Source: Erythrocercus mccallii
Lineage: Eukaryota > Chordata > Aves > Passeriformes > Dicruridae
Length of the DNA stretch: 64,000 nt
Assembly (NCBI GenBank): GCA_013397435.1
Contig: VZRG01000521.1
Location: 276,563-340,562 of the forward strand
Direction: 5' to 3'
Shown: positions 33,001-45,499 of the stretch, piece after piece
How the letters are laid out: each line of letters begins with the position of its first letter
Position numbering within the stretch: position 1 is the first letter of the stretch
Position numbers and translations under genes: made by a program
The notes under the pieces: generated by a model
Told to the model about the DNA's origin: nothing
Database searches by the model: none
What the model saw: only the letters and a program-made list of their open reading frames with translations

Positions 33001-33687
33001 TGTGTTTCATCCTCATTTTCCATGCCAGTTTGCTAATTACCAGAGGCATTGGTGGCTGGGAAGCACTGCCTCCCTTGCTGCCCATCTCTGCTGCGATGAA
33101 GTCACCGCTCTGAGTTTGTGACATCCCCATGGCAACAGCCCGTGATGTCACTAGTGGGGATTACAACTTTGCAAAGCATCCAGGCACAGGCAGCCGGGCT
33201 GGAACTCTTGGGCTCTCACATGTCTTTAAATAGCAAGGAACTCAAATGCAGGGAAGTCTTTAAGAAGGCTTTAGATTTCCCTTTTTTTACCCCGAAGGAA
33301 GGGAGGCTGTTGACTGCAGGGCTGCCACCCGTCCCCTTGTCCTGCAGCAAGCCCAGCTCCCTCATGCAAAACTGGGGTTTGCCTGGGGGAGCTCAGCCCT
33401 GCAGTGACCCTGGTTCAGTGGACAAGGGATGATGTGTTGGGCATCTCTCCAATGTCCCTGGGGGCTGCAGGTGTCCCCAAGCCCATGCAACTCCCTCTTG
33501 CTCTGTACTTCTTGCTGATAAAGTGAACATAAAGCAAACTTGGGGACCATCGATCCCCACAGCACCCCCCACCCATGCTTTACTCCATCTAAACTGCTGG
33601 CTCCACTGGCTTTCTTCCATGCTTTTTGTCTAATACTCATAGTATTTTGCATATTATTATTGCATAATAAGACATTGTTCATGCACA

Positions 33688-33716
33688 GGAGGGAGGAAGG
33701 GAGGGAGGGAGGAAGA
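33688..33716. repeat. (GGGA)n purine repeat
   Basis: A short imperfect GGGAGGAA/GGGA repeat lies downstream of an AT-rich patch. Confidence 0.85.
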
Positions 33717-33999
33717 TTCATGTGTCCTTCTCTAGCAACAGGAAAATCCCGTAATAACCACACTTTATTTTGCACCAGGGGAGGAAATTTAGCTCCCATG
33801 GCCGGTACCACAAACTGTGCAGGGTGTTTAAACACACAGCCCCGAAACTTACACAGGGCAGCCACCTGACCGATATTTATGTACCCTATTTAATCAGCAG
33901 AGGCAAATCAAGCAGATGGGAGAGTCAATCTCTTTATTTTAGTTTTTCTAAGGTAGGAATAAAAATGATATTTCAAAGGCCAGCGTGTCTCAGCTGAGC

Positions 34000-35550
34000 G
34001 GTGGTGGGGAAAAGCCGGTGCCGCAGAACATACTGTCCTGTCTCCCGCTTCCTCAGATCACAACTTCTAAGCTGGATTCAATAGAAATAAATGTTCAGTA
34101 GTTCCGGTGGTGGCCTTTGGAAATGGAGCTAATGGAACAAGACAAAAAACCAGTTACAACATTTTGACAAGCGCTTGAATGTTTAATGCTGTGCACGGCG
34201 CAGCCCGACTGTGGGGAGGTGGTGGGTGCACCTGCAGAGAGCTGCGCCCCTCGTTAGCACGACAGCGAGTCCTCCCACGGGCACAGGAAATTAAGCAAAT
34301 GCTGTTGGAGCTGTGTGGTAGTAACCAGGCCAAGGGCAGCAGTGGCTTTGGCAGCCCTGCACCGTGCAGCAGGTGAAGGGCTTGGTGGCCTCATGCTGGG
34401 GATCCCCGGAGGCAGAGGAGGGTGGCCGGTTCTTGGAGAAAACCGGTGGAGGAGAATGCGTAACATTACCCTGAGCTGAGACGGGGGAGATGAAGAGGCT
34501 GCAGTGATTAAATTGGATCTACTGAAATCCTTCCAAAGCAGGCTTAGGAATTAAGAGCCATCAATGTCACATTGAGGGTCACTCACTGCAGGACATCTCC
34601 GGCCGGTGCCTGGCCTCCCCCCTGTGCCTCTGTTTAGCCCCATCTGAGCCTGAGGAAACTCATCCTTTGTTTCAGAGCTCAGACATTCTCCTCTGCCACA
34701 GAACAGTGAATCTCAGTGAGGAGGGCCTCTAAGAAGCCAATTTGTCTGAAAGGAAGAATTAGACTGTATGGTGAGATTTGCTTTGAATTCAGGTGTCACC
34801 AGGGATTTAATAACGGGGGAAGGTGGTGGGGACAGCAGGCATTGAATGGGCTGGGCTGACATTGCCTGGGTGCAGAGATCTGCTGGCTGGTCCCCTGGCA
34901 GCAGCAGTGATGGAGACCAAGCTCAGGAGGTGTCAGCTGGTGTCCCCTGTGCATCAGGGATTTGCTCACTGAGACGATTGCTACCATGCTCGTGGGACTC
35001 AGCTGAAGCCACCGTGCTGAGCTGAGGCTGGTCATGCCTGCCTGCCCCTGGGGCTGGATCCAGCTCACCACAGTCTCATCCAGAGGAGTCACAGCTCAGA
35101 GCAATGCTCCAGCAGCACGGCTGTGCCGTGGCAGCCTGCACACACCAGCAGCACCACAGTCTCGGATAATAGCCCCCAATACCAGCATTGGAATAGTGGT
35201 GGGACCAGCCAGAGCCACGATGGAGCCCACCCATGAAGCTGGCAGGCATTCCTTGCCTTGGAGTGAGCTTCCTGTGTGCCTCAGATGCTTTGGCCATGCT
35301 GACCTGCACTGGACCAGGTCCCCAGTTCATCTGCTGCCATCTGTGCCACGCGTGTGCACGTTTACACACATCCCCATCGGTTCTGTGAAGCAGGGCCACC
35401 TCTCCCAGGCACATACAGGCACTGAGCAGAGCCCCAGAGGGACTGTCCTGAGTGACAAACCTCTGTCTGATCTGGGACTCCCACTGAAGGGGGTTTTTTT
35501 ATGCCCCTCCTCCACCTTTCTCCTTATTTTCCACAGCTGGAACGACGGGT
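34000..35550. other. Gene-free stretch
   Basis: Mixed sequence with no supported exon or repeat family. The longer plus frame that begins at 35034 has no domain and continues into the next element. Confidence 0.45.
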
Positions 35551-35554
35551 CACA

Positions 35555-35672
35555 GCAGGGAGATTTTCACACATCATTAGAGCCAAGTGTCCAATTCCAC
35601 ACAGCCGTCAACTCCAATCAGAACGATTTAAAGGCAGCGCTTCCTTTAATCATGCGGGACGCTCAGATCTGT
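35555..35672. promoter_or_regulatory. Candidate conserved element
   Basis: A non-repetitive block has CACATCATTAGAGCC, CCAATCAGAACGATTTAAAG (inverted PBX/NF-Y-type words) and CTTTAATCATGCGGG, with several CpGs retained outside any CpG island. Confidence 0.28.
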
Positions 35673-36610
35673 TAGTGTGAACTGAGGGCTCCCATAAGCA
35701 CGGGAGAAGCAGGGGCATGGAGAACGGGAGCGATGCTGCCATGGGACTTGTGGTGTTCAAAAGCAGCAGCTCCTCACGTGTAGATGAGCCCCAGGGCAGA
35801 CCTGGAGGGTGAGGTCCTTCCTCCCTGTCTGTCTCTTCTGGTTTTCCTCCATGGGTGATGGAGGTGGCCCTGTGTGTGCATGAGCAGGGCCCATGGAAGC
35901 TGCAGCTGAGCCCTGATCCAGGGGTGATGGATCAGAATGATCCTGAGCAGGAGAGAGCCTCAGTACCAGCATATCTGACTCACCAGGTGGAAGCATCCTG
36001 CTCCAGCAGCGAGGCCCTGGGCGCTGGAGGTGTCCTGGAGACCCGCGGCCGCTGCGGCTCCACAAATTCCCACGGAACACATGAGAGACCCGAAATCTCA
36101 GAGCTGTGCTTCACCTCTCACCGTCCCAGCCAGCATCCCTGACCCTGGACCACTGTAAAAATGCGTGCTGGGCTCTGTGAAGTGCTGCGGCTCCATGTCT
36201 GTGCCAGCAGCAGGAGACACACAGCAAACACAGCACCTGGAGCCCGCAGAGCGGTGCGTGCGCAGCCCTGCCAGGGGCACGCTGCATCGTTCCCTGTGTG
36301 CAACCACACGACCTTCTCTCGGCCTTCTCACAGTCCTGCCACAGCCCCCACGCGAGGCAGATTGCACGTGGCTATGGGAAGGACAAACACATGAGAAACA
36401 TCACGGAATTACCAACACACCTGACTGCAGGAAGATGAATGTCCTTCCCAAACGCTCTGGCATGCGCAGAGTCACTTTCCACAGTGTCCCTGTCTCAGAG
36501 CTTTCAGTGCTCATGATTTGTCCAAGGGCAACTTTGCAAAATGTCAACGTTTTAATCAAAATTCCCTGTGACAGGCTTCAAGTTTTAATTAAAGGGAACT
36601 TGGGGGTGTA

Positions 36611-36636
36611 TGTTTGTTTGTTTGTTTGTTTGTTTC
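36611..36636. repeat. (TTTG)n microsatellite
   Basis: Six TTTG units follow a G-rich word. Confidence 0.95.
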
Positions 36637-37319
36637 CATGAAATTAGGGGTTTATTTTCCTAAGAAAGCAAATATTTTTCCAAGGAAAAAATGACAGCCC
36701 CTGGTTTTTCTGCTACTCTGCCATGTCACTCTGGCTAACCTGCTTTCTAAACCAACCTGTGAGCCTCTCCAGCAGGGAGCTCAGTAACCTGGTGGTCCTG
36801 TGTCACAGGTTCCTCTGAGAGAGTAGCACTGCCAGGATTGCCCAAGGCAGCATGGACACACCACTGGCCAGACCCAGACGTGCCAGGACACCTACAGCCC
36901 TGAAAACACAACCAACTGATGCTCTAGATAAAATCAGCAGCTTACAGACGGAGGTCTGCCTTAAAATCCCCAAGACCAGCAGCAACACAGGCAAAGGCCG
37001 GGAGAAATTTTGCCATTAGCCCCTGAAAACCCGAGAATTTCTGCTAAAGAAGAAATCAGGTTGGTGTTTGTTCTGCCCTTGCTGCTGCAAATTGATTGTA
37101 TTGATAGGAATGAAGGCAGTGGTATAAGAGAGAGTCAGAGCAGCCTTCTGGACTTTGATTTGATCTCTGCCTTTCATGGTCTTCCCTTTTGTACTTGCTT
37201 TTAAAGACAACTCTTTGATGAGAGGTGGCAAAATCTCACTTAGGCAGAGCTTTCTTGGCAACAAACATTTGACTCTTGGAGCTGCCCTCATCTGTTGGGT
37301 AAACATGAAATGATCATCT

Positions 37320-37500
37320 TTGACTGGAACTGATCCTCTAGAGCCATGTCATTCCACTGGGGAGAGGTATTTTCACCGATTCTCAATGTGGATTATTTTT
37401 GTAACTGACTGTAATAGTTTCTTTGGCGGTATTAGGGCTTATTATGTCAGGATTTATTTTGGCGTGAGGTGATTCGACATGCTGTAGTCCCGTAACTTCC
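37320..37500. promoter_or_regulatory. AT-rich candidate conserved element
   Basis: Repeat-free block with GTGGATTATTTTTG, GTAACTGACTGTAATAG, TTTGGCGGTATTAGGGC (an E2F-like TTTGGCGG word) and CTTTGCATGC (POU-like). It also keeps a few CpGs in AT-rich surroundings. Confidence 0.3.
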
Positions 37501-38828
37501 CTTTGCATGCTGAAATCCAGGGGCCCACCTCCTGCTCCCACCACAGACACAAATGGGGGCAGCTCTTCACAGCCGGACCTGTCTCCCAAGGTCAGATTTC
37601 CCCCAGTTGCTTCGCAAATGCTGAAGGAGCAAGTTTAAAAGAACAAATTTCCCTGTGAAGGACAGGTACAAACTCACCTAGGTGAAATATCCATATAGAA
37701 AAGCCTCCTAGAAAGAGGAGGAGAGGGCAGGGAAGGGATTGCAGCTTCAGAGGAGCAGTGCAGGCACTGGGAGCTCCCTGGCATTAGCAGAGGGGTTAGC
37801 AGCAGAAAACACAATTGAGGATTAAATGTGGATTATGCTGCAGCGATCCTGAAACATCGGCAGTGCTGAGGTAACTAACAAAGGACTTCATTTCCTTAGG
37901 AGAAGAAGTGCTGGGCCCAAAGCAGTTGTAGATAAAACTCTTCAGGAGCTGCTCGTGATGAAGTGGTGAGCAGTGAGCCAAGGCAGCGTGTTTTGGTATC
38001 TGGTACCTCCTGGAGAATTTGGCAGTGCAAACTGGTGGATCTGCTCCTGAAAGCCCCATGTAATATGGGATTTTGGGCATCACTTCACCATAAAACACTG
38101 CCCAGGCTCCACCAAGTATCAGAAATAAAGATTCACATAAACCCCTTCAGTGCTGTTCAGTAGAAATGAATAAGACTGAATGCTGGTCTCTCTCCATCAG
38201 CATCATTAAAATCATTCAGGACCTTGGGTTTATGGTGCACCTGTCTTGCTGGGATTGGGAAAGGATTGGGCTCATTATTTTTGGTCTCCCCTCAGCCAAA
38301 ACAAAGCTTATGAATAGGAGCTCCTCTGGGCTGGGCAGTCAGCCAGGCTTGAGGCTTCCTTGGTTTGGTGATCCCAGCTGTACACCTCAGGGCAAACATC
38401 AGCTCTGTGGAGCTCTGAGATGGAGAGATGGAGAGATGGGTGATTGGGATGGATGGGCTAGGTCATGTTGAGGTGGCAGAGGCCAGGAAACTGGGACTTC
38501 ACTTGGCTGCAAACTCTGCTGTGCTCAACAAATGACATTGGGCAACACTGGCCTCCTCAAGCTGGAGTTTGGATCATGCTCTGCTTGGGCAAAAGGAGGC
38601 ACTTCCAGCCTGCTGAGCAGACCCCTCAGGCTCCCTCCACAGCCTGAAGGCCAGCAGGGGTGTATGCAGGAAGGGGGATGGACCCTCTGCTCCATAACAC
38701 AATGAGCAAGGGCAGTGCTTACACCTTGTCTGCAGCAGCAGGGCATTTGTAGGTCCCCTGGCATGACCCCGGGGCTGTCCCTCTGTCCATCCTCTCCCAC
38801 CACAGAAGCTGGAGTTAGCCACAGCTCC
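37500..38828. other. Gene-free stretch
   Basis: No gene seen. A short GAGATG repeat occurs at about 38416-38440. Confidence 0.5.
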
Positions 38829-39060
38829 TTTTGGCAGCCCGATTCCCTGCTCCAGCAAGTGCTGGGCTAATGGGGAGGCGGCCGCAAGAGGAACACTCTG
38901 TTCAGCAGCTGCACATTCCATTAATTTAATGAGGATTTTTTCTTTTTTGGCAGCCCGATTCCCTGCTCCAGCAAGTGCTGGGCTAATGGGGAGGCGGCCG
39001 CAAGAGGAACACTCTGTTCAGCAGCTGCACATTCCATTAATTTAATGAGGATTTTTTCTT
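38829..39060 (+). repeat. Exact 116-bp tandem duplication
   Basis: Positions 38829-38944 and 38945-39060 are identical; the match extends four bases further into the T run. Each copy begins TTTTGGCAGCCCGATTCCC, contains a NotI-type GCGGCCGC, then CACATTCCATTAATTTAATG and a T-rich end. Perfect identity means either a very recent duplication or an assembly artefact. The second copy runs straight into a long T tract. Confidence 0.97.
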
Positions 39061-39089
39061 TTTTTTTTCTTTTTTTTTTTTTTTTTTTT
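39052..39089. repeat. Poly-T tract
   Basis: A T run of about 38 bp with two C interruptions ends the second copy of the 116-bp duplication. It may have grown by slippage, or mark a difficult-to-assemble site. Confidence 0.95.
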
Positions 39090-39099
39090 ACGAGGCAGA

Positions 39100-42000
39100 T
39101 GGTAAAATAGCTATTTTCTGTTGTCTAATAAATACCATCAGCAGGGCAGAAAATGTGCAATCTCGCCAAGTCCTCTCTGGTTCCTCGCCCTCCTGTATCG
39201 ATGTGTTTTCCCTTTCTTCTCTGCTGGCAGCTGGTGGGGCTGGGAGGTGGGATGGAAGGGAGAGGTGGGACACCAAAGGCAAGTCCAAAATTGCTGGTGG
39301 GACCTGCACATTGAGACAGCCGCTTCCCCTGACTGGGCAGAGCCTGGGTGTCCTGCTGGGAGAGCTGTGCGCTGGCAGCCTCCACCGATCCAATTCTCAC
39401 TTCATCTGATTGCAGTAATAACAACTCACACAAATTTCCTGCCTCAACCTGAAATCTTCCAGCTCTGCAATGCAAATAATATAATGTGTGATGAGGAGCC
39501 CAGTGACGGGGATAATAATAATAATAGTGATGAAGCCTTTATTCAATGAATGAGTGAATCAAGCAAGCAAAAATAAATGGTATTCAGGGCTTGGAAATCA
39601 ATAGGAAGAGAAATCAGGAGGAAATGCAGGGGAACTTGCATCTCTGGGGGAGCACTGTCCTTAGGAATGGCGTGAAGGAGAGATGAGCAAAGCCCTCTGA
39701 GCTGGGCACTGCTCCTCTGCCCATGTTGCTCCTGGGCTCACTCCTCTCCTGTGGTGATATTGCCTCTGCTGAGCTCACTGCTGTGCCTGATCCCAGCCTC
39801 TCTTGATCTCTTTGGCCCTCTTGATTTACAGCTCTCCTGGGCTCTCTGAATGTGTCTAGGCAGCTGGCAGGCTACAGACCTGACCTGGGGTTGGGTAATA
39901 ACTTGTCTTTTGTCCCATGCCCAGGAGGTTGGCCATAAAAAAGCTCCAGACATCAATTTTCCTCTCCACCAGGGTGGAATTGCAAAATGATGAGTTGGTC
40001 TTTGCCCTCATTTATCTCTTTTCTCCTTCCTCCTCCTCTTTTTATCTTTCTCTATTCTTCCAGCACTACTGCTCATTGCTCTCTTCTTCATCCCCTTTCC
40101 ACTATGTCCTCCATCATTTACCAGCCTCCCTCCCCTCTGCTCATCACTGCTTCTCCTCTCTACCCCTTTTGCCCTCTTCTGCCTCATTTTTTTCTGTGGA
40201 TTTCCTTCGCATCTCAAAACTTTTATGATTTTTCTTGCTGTGCATAGCAGTTTGATATCTATACCTGTAATAGCCTGCTAATACAGTAATTCCACAAGAG
40301 ACCCTTTAAAAACCCAAAGCCTTGGCAGGTAGTAAAACTCACCTTTTAACTTGGCTTCCTCTTTATCAGGGATTCATTTCAGACAGGATTTCTGTGTGCA
40401 CAGCTCTGCCACTCTCTGTTAGTAAAAAAAAATAGGATTAATTCCTGCAACAGGTGAATATGTTTCACAGCTCTGGTGAGCAGGATCTATTCTCCACTTC
40501 CTGCAGGTACATGGGGGATTTAATCATCTTAACATGGTGCTTCTCTTTGTCCAGTGTGTGTTCAAACTGTGCCTTACCTGTACCTGTGCAGAGACCTCCT
40601 GGGGAATGCACTGGGGGGCATTCCCATGAAACCTTTGCAGTATCCAAGGATTTTTCCACTTTCTGGAGAGATGCCATGTAGCAAATTCCAAGCTGCCATC
40701 CTGCTCTCTCAGGTGACGCTGGCATGGGTTGAGGTTACTGAATGCTCTGTCCCAGCACCAGCAGTGCCCATCCCTACCCTGAACCCACCTGTTGAAGTTT
40801 CCTGCGGCTCCTGCCTGTCTCTCCAAGCAGTGTTTGCTCAGGTGAGGGACTGGCACAGCTCCAGCCTGGCAATGCCCCTTCTCCGACCTCTGAGAACAGC
40901 ATCTTCCATAAGCCTAAAGATAAAGGACAAGCTTCTTGTACCCTTTCCTCTCTAGCCTCTTTTGATGGTGTCTGCAGCTTTGTATTGTATTTAAATCTAT
41001 GCAAATGTGTTAGTGGATAAAGTATGCAGAAGACAAACCTGTGAGATTTAATCTGACTTGCAAATGTGCTGGGAAGAGGCACTTAGTGAATTGAAACCAG
41101 GCTTTTACTCCTTTTGCCCCAACACCTCCAGCAGGGGAAGTAGCTGTGTCCTACCATCCTCTCCATCTCCACTGCTATATGGCTTGGGGGTAATGAAGAA
41201 ACCAGGGTATTCTCCTGTACTGTAAATGTTGCAGCAGGACTGACCTCTCCTGGGCTCCCCAGTGTCATCCAGTTTCCCTGCTGGTCCCTAAGTGTGGATG
41301 GAAAGGGCAGCATTTGGTTTCTCTGCAGTAGTGGCTGAGGTGGTGGTGTCTTGGTGGGAACACTGAGACTGATGGGAGCAGGCAGTGAGCAGCCCTTGGA
41401 GCTGGCAGCAGGCAGTGAGAACTGCCTGCCAGCTCCTGCTTTGGGACTGCCAACCCTCTCCCAGGGTGGAGAGCCCAAATTTCATCATCTCTAGTGGGTT
41501 TCTGAGCAATGGGGCAGGAGATGGCACTGAGCAGGGAGATGTGACTTGCAAATCTTCCTGTCAGGATGTTTTCTGGACAGCACAAATCTGGAATAATTCC
41601 CCTGACCAGGCTGCCAGCTTTATACACAGGAGATGCGGTAGGAGATAATACAGCATGTCTTGTGCCAGATATTGAAGAATTTCTAAGTACATTGCAAACA
41701 GGGAGCTACAGGGCAGCATTGCTCTTTCCATTTCACACGCAGGAAGGCCCTTGAAAATGGTGAAGTTTCCTGCCAAGTCACCCCAGGGACCATAATCTCT
41801 GTTTTATATTTACAAAATTTTGGAACAATGGCTCTCTGTGCTTCCCTGACAAGACAGGAGAAAGTATTCATCTTTTCCAAGATAAAAGAACCTGATCTAA
41901 CAGAGATTCTGCTCTGGACTAGTCAAACATGGTCCCTTTTCAATAGCAAAAGCTGGCTAGCTCCAAGCAAAATGGGATTTTCAGCAAGCAAGGTGACCAG

Positions 42001-42430
42001 AGTTTGGGGAGAGGGCCTGCAGGTAGAAGGACAGATAGCAACAAATTATGGACAGTCGTATTTCCACGATAACAGAGTTTGAGGTGCCCCTCATGCGTTG
42101 CTGAGCAGAGAAGTGGTTGCCATCTGGTCCTCCTCCCTCATCTTACTGACCCTGAGCGAAACAGTTGTGAGGGGCCCAGGAGCCCTGTTTGGAGGCACAA
42201 ATGCCTGGGTGGAGCTGACCCAAGGGAGTCTGTGGCTTACTTGATACGGTTTGATGGGAACTGCTGGTTCCCTTCACCAGCACTGTCAGATTTCAGGGCA
42301 TCCAAAAATCCAGGTTGGAAAGGCAGCATTAAATAACTACAGGTGCTTGGACAGAGCTTACAGAGGTGATAGGGTCAAACCCTTCCCAAGAGCAGCAGGC
42401 AGCCTGACAGGGGGGCAGAGGGCACACGGG
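39100..42430. other. Gene-free stretch
   Basis: No exon or RNA gene is supported. Positions 40010-40200 are strongly pyrimidine-rich (TCC/CTTC words). The resulting frames are S/F/L-rich and not credible proteins. Confidence 0.5.
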
Positions 42431-42435
42431 CAGCT

Positions 42436-42575
42436 CGGGAGGCTCAGGCTGGACACTTGGAAGGAGATGTGCACTGAGAGTGCGGCACAGCTCCACAACA
42501 AATGGCCTGAAAAGGCCAGGAGATCTCCATCCTTGGAGGTCTCCAGGACTCAGCCACACCAAGCCATGGCTGCTC
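42436..42575 (+). repeat. Possible diverged CR1-like fragment
   Basis: GGCTCAGGCTGGACACTTGG and, later, CTCCATCCTTGGAGGTCTCC followed by AGGACTCAGCC resemble the part of avian CR1 elements just upstream of the 3' end ('ggctggacatcaggaa ... ccatccctggaggtgttcaa'). It is heavily diverged, and no 3' tail is found. Confidence 0.4.
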
Positions 42576-43479
42576 CAGCTTTGAGGGTAATCTTGGAGAC
42601 AACTCAGGAGGGAGTTCACTCGTGCATCCACAGGACAGCAAACTGTCACCTGCCCTTCTCCTCAGTGACACGCCTGGAAGAGATTTGCCACCCCAAACTG
42701 TTGTGTACTTGTGTGCTGAGAGAAGAGCCAGGCTTGAAATGTCACCTCATTAGAGCTGATAGGTGAGATTTGTTACAGAAAAGTAGAGCTATCAGTCTTC
42801 TGGCTCCTGAGGGGATGAGCTCTCCAGCCAGAATGACTGGGGGATTGTAATGGAGTTAACTGAGATTGCCACCAGGGAGTTCAGACTTTGGCATTTAGCT
42901 GAAGAGGAGAAAACATCTAGATTTCTTTGTGGAGAAAATCCCTCAAACCCCAAGAAAACAGCATTTTCTCAAAGCAGAAGGAGGGAGCTCCTGCCACGTT
43001 GGATTCCTGCCTGGAGGCTGCATGTTTGGGGCAGTGAGTGTGGTCAGTCAAGGTTACAGCAGGTGGATCAGTGCTTTCCTTTTGTGGAGGGTGGTCCAGT
43101 TGGCCAAGGTTACTCTGGGTCTGCCCAGGAGAGCCGATGAGTTTCCACGGAGCCTGGCATGCAGCCATCAGTCTTCCCCTTCTCTCTTCCCTTCTTCCCA
43201 ATCAGCCTCTATCATCTTGGCTGCAGTGGGAAGCTGATGGAATGAAATCCTTTACTGGGGGTAGATTCAGGTGCAGGGGAGATTTCAGCAAACAGCTCTG
43301 AACTTCTGTGTTAAACAGCATCACCCAAAGGAGTGGTTTTGTTGCAGATGCTGCTGCAGAGGTGCCCACCTGAGCCCTGACCCAGCCCCAGCCTGGCAGC
43401 TGCTCTGCCCTGGGGGTCCCCTCTCCAGGGGCTTTGCTTCATTAACTTCCTGATAAGTTGAGAGTTCAGTGCTGAGTCT

Positions 43480-43570
43480 TAAGAAATTGGCAATAACACC
43501 AAGCCTTCATACAAGGGTAAAAATAGCCCTAATAATTTAGGCAATTAGTTAATTAGCCTCATTTACTTGA
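43480..43570. promoter_or_regulatory. TAAT-rich candidate element
   Basis: AATTGGCAATAACACC, GCCCTAATAATTTAGGC (near-palindromic) and CAATTAGTTAATTAGCC lie within about 80 bp and are non-repetitive. They are homeodomain-type cores. Confidence 0.25.
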
Positions 43571-43832
43571 AAGCACAGAGTGGCGTGGGAAGATTTTTCT
43601 GCTGGGTTTGTTATGCTTTTCTCATTCACTTTGTTTGCTTTTCCCTTGCCATTTTCTCTGCTCCCTGACACAGATACAGGGACCCACAGCATTCCAAAGC
43701 AGTGGAATGCCAGCAGGAGAGTGAGTGCCAGCCAGGACAGGATGCAGGGCAGTGCTGCAGGGAAGCAGGACTGGTTCTGGTACCCAGGCTTAATGTGTCC
43801 TATGGGGAGGTGGGTAGCTTCTTTGTGAGAGG

Positions 43833-43876
43833 GTCTAGTGCTCATGGTGGTCTTTTCCAACCTTAATGATCCTGTG
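43833..43876 (+). repeat. CR1-like LINE 3' end, short
   Basis: CTAGTGCTCATGGTGGTCTT and TTCCAACCTTAATGATCCTGTG match the terminal part of avian CR1. Only the last ~45 bp remain, followed by a T run. Confidence 0.6.
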
Positions 43877-44399
43877 TTTTTTTTCCATGCTGTTCCTTCC
43901 TCATCCCACCTCTGACCTTTCACTGCAGGTAGAGGCTGTGGCACATTCAGGGTGTCTCACAGCTCTTTATCAAACCCCTATGGGACAATACCCCACTGTT
44001 CATAGCATTGCTTGTTAGTTCCCAGTTAGAGAATTCCTGTCTAGTCCTTCGACTAGAACTGACTGACAGGTGAAAGGAGGCAAGATAGAACAGGCACTTA
44101 CTGGGGGGAACTGGGCTGCTGGGGTAGCACAAGGCTCAAAACTATGTTGGTTCTTAATGTGCTGGCAGAGCAGCCTCCTGCTGTTGGCCTGTACCCGCCA
44201 GCCCCAGGGCTGCTGCATCCCTTGGTCCTCGCTGCTCCCACCCAGCCCCTCTGGAGCACGTGTGGCCTCCAGTCCCAGCTGCTCAAAGCCTTCAGTGAGT
44301 GCCCCTTGCGTGGCTGCACAGGCTCACCTGGTTTTGGAGAGCTGCTGGTCAGGCCCCTCTGTCCTCGTCTGACTCACACGAGTCCCATTCATTATTGAC

Positions 44400-45195
44400 C
44401 TGGGGACCTGAATGATTTCTGTCTTCCTGAATTATTTCTGAAGACATTAGATCTTCTCAAATTGTTCATCTTCCCCAGAAATGACAGCTTGCAGGCACCT
44501 GGGAATAAATGGTGCCTTGGAACAATTTCATTGTTTCTATTCCAGGCAACAGGAATTCCTCAGATCTCAACATCAGTCCCCAAACCCCGGTGTGTTAGCA
44601 TAACCTCCAGACAGCTACGAGTTTCTTGACCCAGAAAAAGGATAGGATTTCTTATGAACCCTGGGAGACCAGTGTCCTTGCAGCTTGTGTACCCTAATGG
44701 TGTGCAGCATATTGTGTGCTCCTCTGGCTGGAATTTTCTTGTCGAAACAGCTCTCTGTCAGCAAATGCCACTTCCACAAAACAGGCTTATGCGTGTGAAA
44801 TCAAATCAATGTTGATTAATTTTCAGTTTGGAAAAGAGGGGAGAAAAAAAACCCGTTAAAAATGTCAAGATGCCTTCTCCTTTCATTCTTGCAAGAAGAG
44901 CTTCAATTCTTTATCTCTTAATGACCTTTTGCTTAAAGCCTTTGTGTTTTGTAAGAAGTATTCCATAAAGGATGAAGCAAAATGAAGTGTTAAATATCTT
45001 TTGAAGAAAAATGTGTCCATTTCCATGAGCTCTTTTTTGGTAATTATTCTTTAAAGTGAGGATAGAACCACACTTCTTTTCCCTCTGATTTTTTGCCATT
45101 TTGTCCTAAACCAAGTATACTTCCCAAGGCTCCCTGCTCTGCCCTGGCTGACACCTGCCCCCTACACTGCACACTGTGGCACAACAAACAAATGT
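44400..45195. other. Gene-free AT-leaning stretch
   Basis: No gene. Positions 44790-44940 include AATCAATGTTGATTAATTTTC and other TAAT-type words, a weaker candidate regulatory block just upstream of a CR1 insertion. Confidence 0.45.
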
Positions 45196-45199
45196 TTTA

Positions 45200-45491
45200 G
45201 CAGGGTCAATAGTGATAGGACAAGGAGTGATGGTTTTAAACTAAAAGAGGATCAATTTGGATTAGATAAAGGGAAGTTTTTTGGAGTGAGGGTGGTGAAA
45301 TACCTGGCACAGGTTGCCCAGAGAAGCCGTGGCTGCCCCGTTGTTGGAAGTGTTCAAAGCCAGGTTGAATGGGGCATTGGGCAGCCTGGCATAGTGGAAG
45401 GGGTCCCTGTCCATGAAGGAGGTTTGGACTAGGTGACTTTTAAAGGTCCCTTCCAACCCAAACTCTTCTGTGATTTTATAATTCTATGATT
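45200..45491 (+). repeat. CR1 LINE, truncated 3' end
   Basis: This is the clearest CR1 copy in the window. It starts near GTCAATAGTGATAGGAC, includes GGTTTTAAACTAAAAGAGG, the hallmark GGTTGCCCAGAGAAGC and GTGGCTGCCCCG, then GGTCCCTTCCAACCCAAAC and the repeated tail ATTCTATGATT. The 5' truncation to about 290 bp is normal for CR1. No reverse transcriptase sequence remains. It strongly supports a bird (or at least a sauropsid) origin. Confidence 0.93.
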
Positions 45492-45499
45492 TTTTTGCA

